A stretch of 6,440 bases of DNA, taken from assembly GCA_010092775.1 (NCBI GenBank), contig JAADYZ010000008.1, positions 1-6,440 on the forward strand. Reading direction: 5' to 3'. Origin of the DNA: Chloroflexota bacterium. GTDB lineage: Bacteria; Chloroflexota; Anaerolineae; Aggregatilineales; UBA3940. Positions 4,848 through 6,440 of the stretch are shown piece after piece (position 1 is the first letter of the stretch; each line of letters begins with the position of its first letter). The notes beneath the pieces are model-generated. The model saw nothing but the letters and a program-made list of their open reading frames with translations. It was not told the DNA's origin and ran no database searches. The position numbers and the translations under genes were made by a program.

Positions 4848-6440
4848 ATGCTGCCGAACATTGACCCATTAGAAGCACGATACGATTCGCGTGACTACGC
4901 TGGGATGATCCGCAGCGGTTTTACGCTGCTAGATGCCCGGCGAGTCCGGCTCGACCGAGAGCAAGATACCTTCGAGGGACGCTTACAAGATTGGGCGAAT
5001 AAGCTGCTTTACACGGGTGCCATCGTTGTGCCAGGCGTGTTCGTCAACCTCTATCAACAGATGATGACGGCGGTTACCGGCGAAGAGCGAGGATATAGTA
5101 ATGGTGCCTGGCAGTTCTATCTGCAACGCTTGCTACGCGAGGACCTCGCCCACTTTACCGTAGAGACAGAAGGCTACCATGACGAGCGACCCGAGAATGC
5201 GGTCGAATTGGATGACATCACCGCCTGGGTCATGGCGCTCATTCAGTTTGTCTGGAGCTACGAGGAACTGATGGGGGTCGTCTGGGATGAATGGACGATG
5301 CTGCGCATTGTGGCCGAGACGGCTGAGGCTTACGGCCTGAGTGGCGACCCACGTTTTGCGCGTATTCAACGCGATTGGCTCCAGCAGCGTCCTTATGGTG
5401 CACCGCTTAACGGTACCTATGCAGATGTGCGCCGAGCCGCCTTCGAAGAATTCATCATGCCGAAGCTCGAACTGCTGCCGGACGATGCCCACGAAGAATT
5501 CACCAACCGCTTCACCGATGCAGCCGACATCGAACGCGAGGCTTATCAGAAGCAGATGTCTATTCTCTCGCGTTTGATCCCCAATGCCTTCATGGATGCC
5601 AAAGAAGAAATCCCATTGTGGAACGCCAGCGTCGCCCTGGTGATTAATGGGCGCTACTACCTCATCCGGATGGCTGCGCACGATGAGAAGGGCCGTCCGA
5701 CGGTTTATGGGCAGGGGGGCAGCAACTGGCCCCTGATTGTTAAAGATGGCATTCCTTACACACCGGATGGCCGTCGCCTGGTGCTGCGCCGCGAACAGCT
5801 CTATGTCGAAAATAGCAACGAATGGGTTGGCTATCTGGATATGGCTTCTGTTGCGCAAGTGAAGTGGCAGCTCAAGGGGATCCTCGAAGAAGCCGCTAAG
5901 CACAAAGAAGAAGCGCCAATCCAAGGGAATGAAATCGACATCCTATTATGCGAGACGCCACGACGCAATCAGAAGCGTCTGCGGTCCCTATTGCCTGAAG
6001 AAACCCAGCGCGAACTAGAGATTTTCAAGAGCGTCGTTGTCGTGATCAACTGGGATGAGCGGGACCGCACTGTAGACAACAATCCCAACAATCTGCGCCC
6101 ATTGGCGGAACTACGCCGTGCCCATCGCGGGATTGGTGATCATGCCTTGACCATCATGCGTACCAAAGACAGCATGTTGTTTGACCTATCCCATGTTTAC
6201 TTCGACGGTGTTTGGGCGCTCGCGATGTCGGAAGTGCTCACCAACTCATCTGTGCGTTGGTGCGAGCGATCGATCTCAATCTTGCCTTATGAGGCACCAC
6301 CGGCGCGTGTGCTCCTCATGCGCGACTCGCCCGCCTTTTTCAAAGAGGGCGAAACACTGCGCCAACCACCTGAGATTTCCGCCGAGACAACTATCCACAG
6401 CATTTACATGATTTTGCAACTTCGCAAAATGTTACAACAG
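4848..6440 (+). CDS. Putative choline/carnitine O-acyltransferase-like protein (3' truncated by window edge)
   Basis: The frame is open for 531 codons from the ATG to the last base, so the C-terminus is missing. The ATG is the first start codon after the in-frame TGA at 4761; the ribosome binding site is weak (AGG at 4837-4839, or GGAG at 4830-4833, 14 bases away). The C-terminal half has segments in the order seen in choline/carnitine acyltransferases. NASVALVINGRYYLIRM (259-275) is like the strand before the central domain, and EKGRPTVYG follows. Then come a helix at 335-352, a hydrophobic strand SVVVVINWDE (395-404), and FDLSHVYFDGVWA (445-457), where H449-x-x-x-D453-G454 fits the catalytic HxxxDG. 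If correct, it moves acyl groups between CoA and a hydroxyl acceptor. Residues 1-250 are mostly helical, with a hydrophobic stretch at 53-68, and do not resemble the usual N-terminus. The family call is from motif order only; a different HxxxDG acyltransferase or an unrelated protein is possible. Confidence 0.9.
   Translation, partial: MLPNIDPLEARYDSRDYAGMIRSGFTLLDARRVRLDREQDTFEGRLQDWANKLLYTGAIVVPGVFVNLYQQMMTAVTGEERGYSNGAWQFYLQRLLREDLAHFTVETEGYHDERPENAVELDDITAWVMALIQFVWSYEELMGVVWDEWTMLRIVAETAEAYGLSGDPRFARIQRDWLQQRPYGAPLNGTYADVRRAAFEEFIMPKLELLPDDAHEEFTNRFTDAADIEREAYQKQMSILSRLIPNAFMDAKEEIPLWNASVALVINGRYYLIRMAAHDEKGRPTVYGQGGSNWPLIVKDGIPYTPDGRRLVLRREQLYVENSNEWVGYLDMASVAQVKWQLKGILEEAAKHKEEAPIQGNEIDILLCETPRRNQKRLRSLLPEETQRELEIFKSVVVVINWDERDRTVDNNPNNLRPLAELRRAHRGIGDHALTIMRTKDSMLFDLSHVYFDGVWALAMSEVLTNSSVRWCERSISILPYEAPPARVLLMRDSPAFFKEGETLRQPPEISAETTIHSIYMILQLRKMLQQ

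Noticed and set aside
5133..5924. Long 263-codon open frame on the - strand
   Set aside because: It lies wholly antisense to the uninterrupted 531-codon + frame, which has the better protein composition and recognisable motifs. The - frame reads as its mirror.
1..6440. A defence island, mobile element, CRISPR array or biosynthetic cluster
   Set aside because: No transposase, integrase, repeat array, nuclease, toxin-antitoxin pair or modular synthase was seen. The gene set reads as mixed chromosomal housekeeping and signalling genes.

Overview
The window looks like ordinary chromosomal DNA of a bacterium with moderate to high GC content, most likely a member of the Chloroflexota (Anaerolineae-like). 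This rests on gene style rather than a marker gene: a PknB-type kinase with a Thr/Pro/Ala-rich outer linker and an NBR1/FW-like C-terminal domain, a 125-residue protein beginning MDLNFISDPN, a free-standing two-S1-domain protein, and a short ArnT/PMT-like membrane glycosyltransferase. No rRNA, tRNA, CRISPR array, insertion sequence, phage gene or plasmid gene was seen. The phylum call is inference.

Layout. Positions 1-908 hold the 3' end of an unrecognised gene, then a small beta-rich conserved protein, both on + and probably cotranscribed. A 114-base gap (909-1022) carries an 8-bp inverted repeat and leads to a GTG-started transmembrane Ser/Thr kinase (1023-2675, +). The kinase converges on an S1-domain gene (2706-3434, -); only 30 bases separate the stops, and they contain a symmetric hairpin that can serve both genes. 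Upstream of the S1 gene on the same strand is a GT-C-type glycosyltransferase (3498-4682, -). Between them is a perfect consensus sigma70 promoter (TTGACA, 17 bases, TATAAT) whose -35 box contains the glycosyltransferase stop codon. A 165-base divergent region (4683-4847) separates this pair from a long + strand gene (4848-6440) that runs off the window, 531 codons without a stop.

The last gene is the most interesting. Its C-terminal half has an HxxxDG motif (H449, D453, G454) and an order of segments that resembles choline/carnitine O-acyltransferases, but its first ~250 residues do not look like that family. The kinase is also notable, because it appears to combine a cytoplasmic Hanks kinase with an external NBR1-like domain.

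The genes do not form one obvious pathway. They look like separate housekeeping or signalling units: envelope sensing (kinase), RNA binding (S1 protein), envelope glycosylation (GT-C protein) and a putative acyl transfer enzyme. I found no convincing evidence of a novel multi-gene system.
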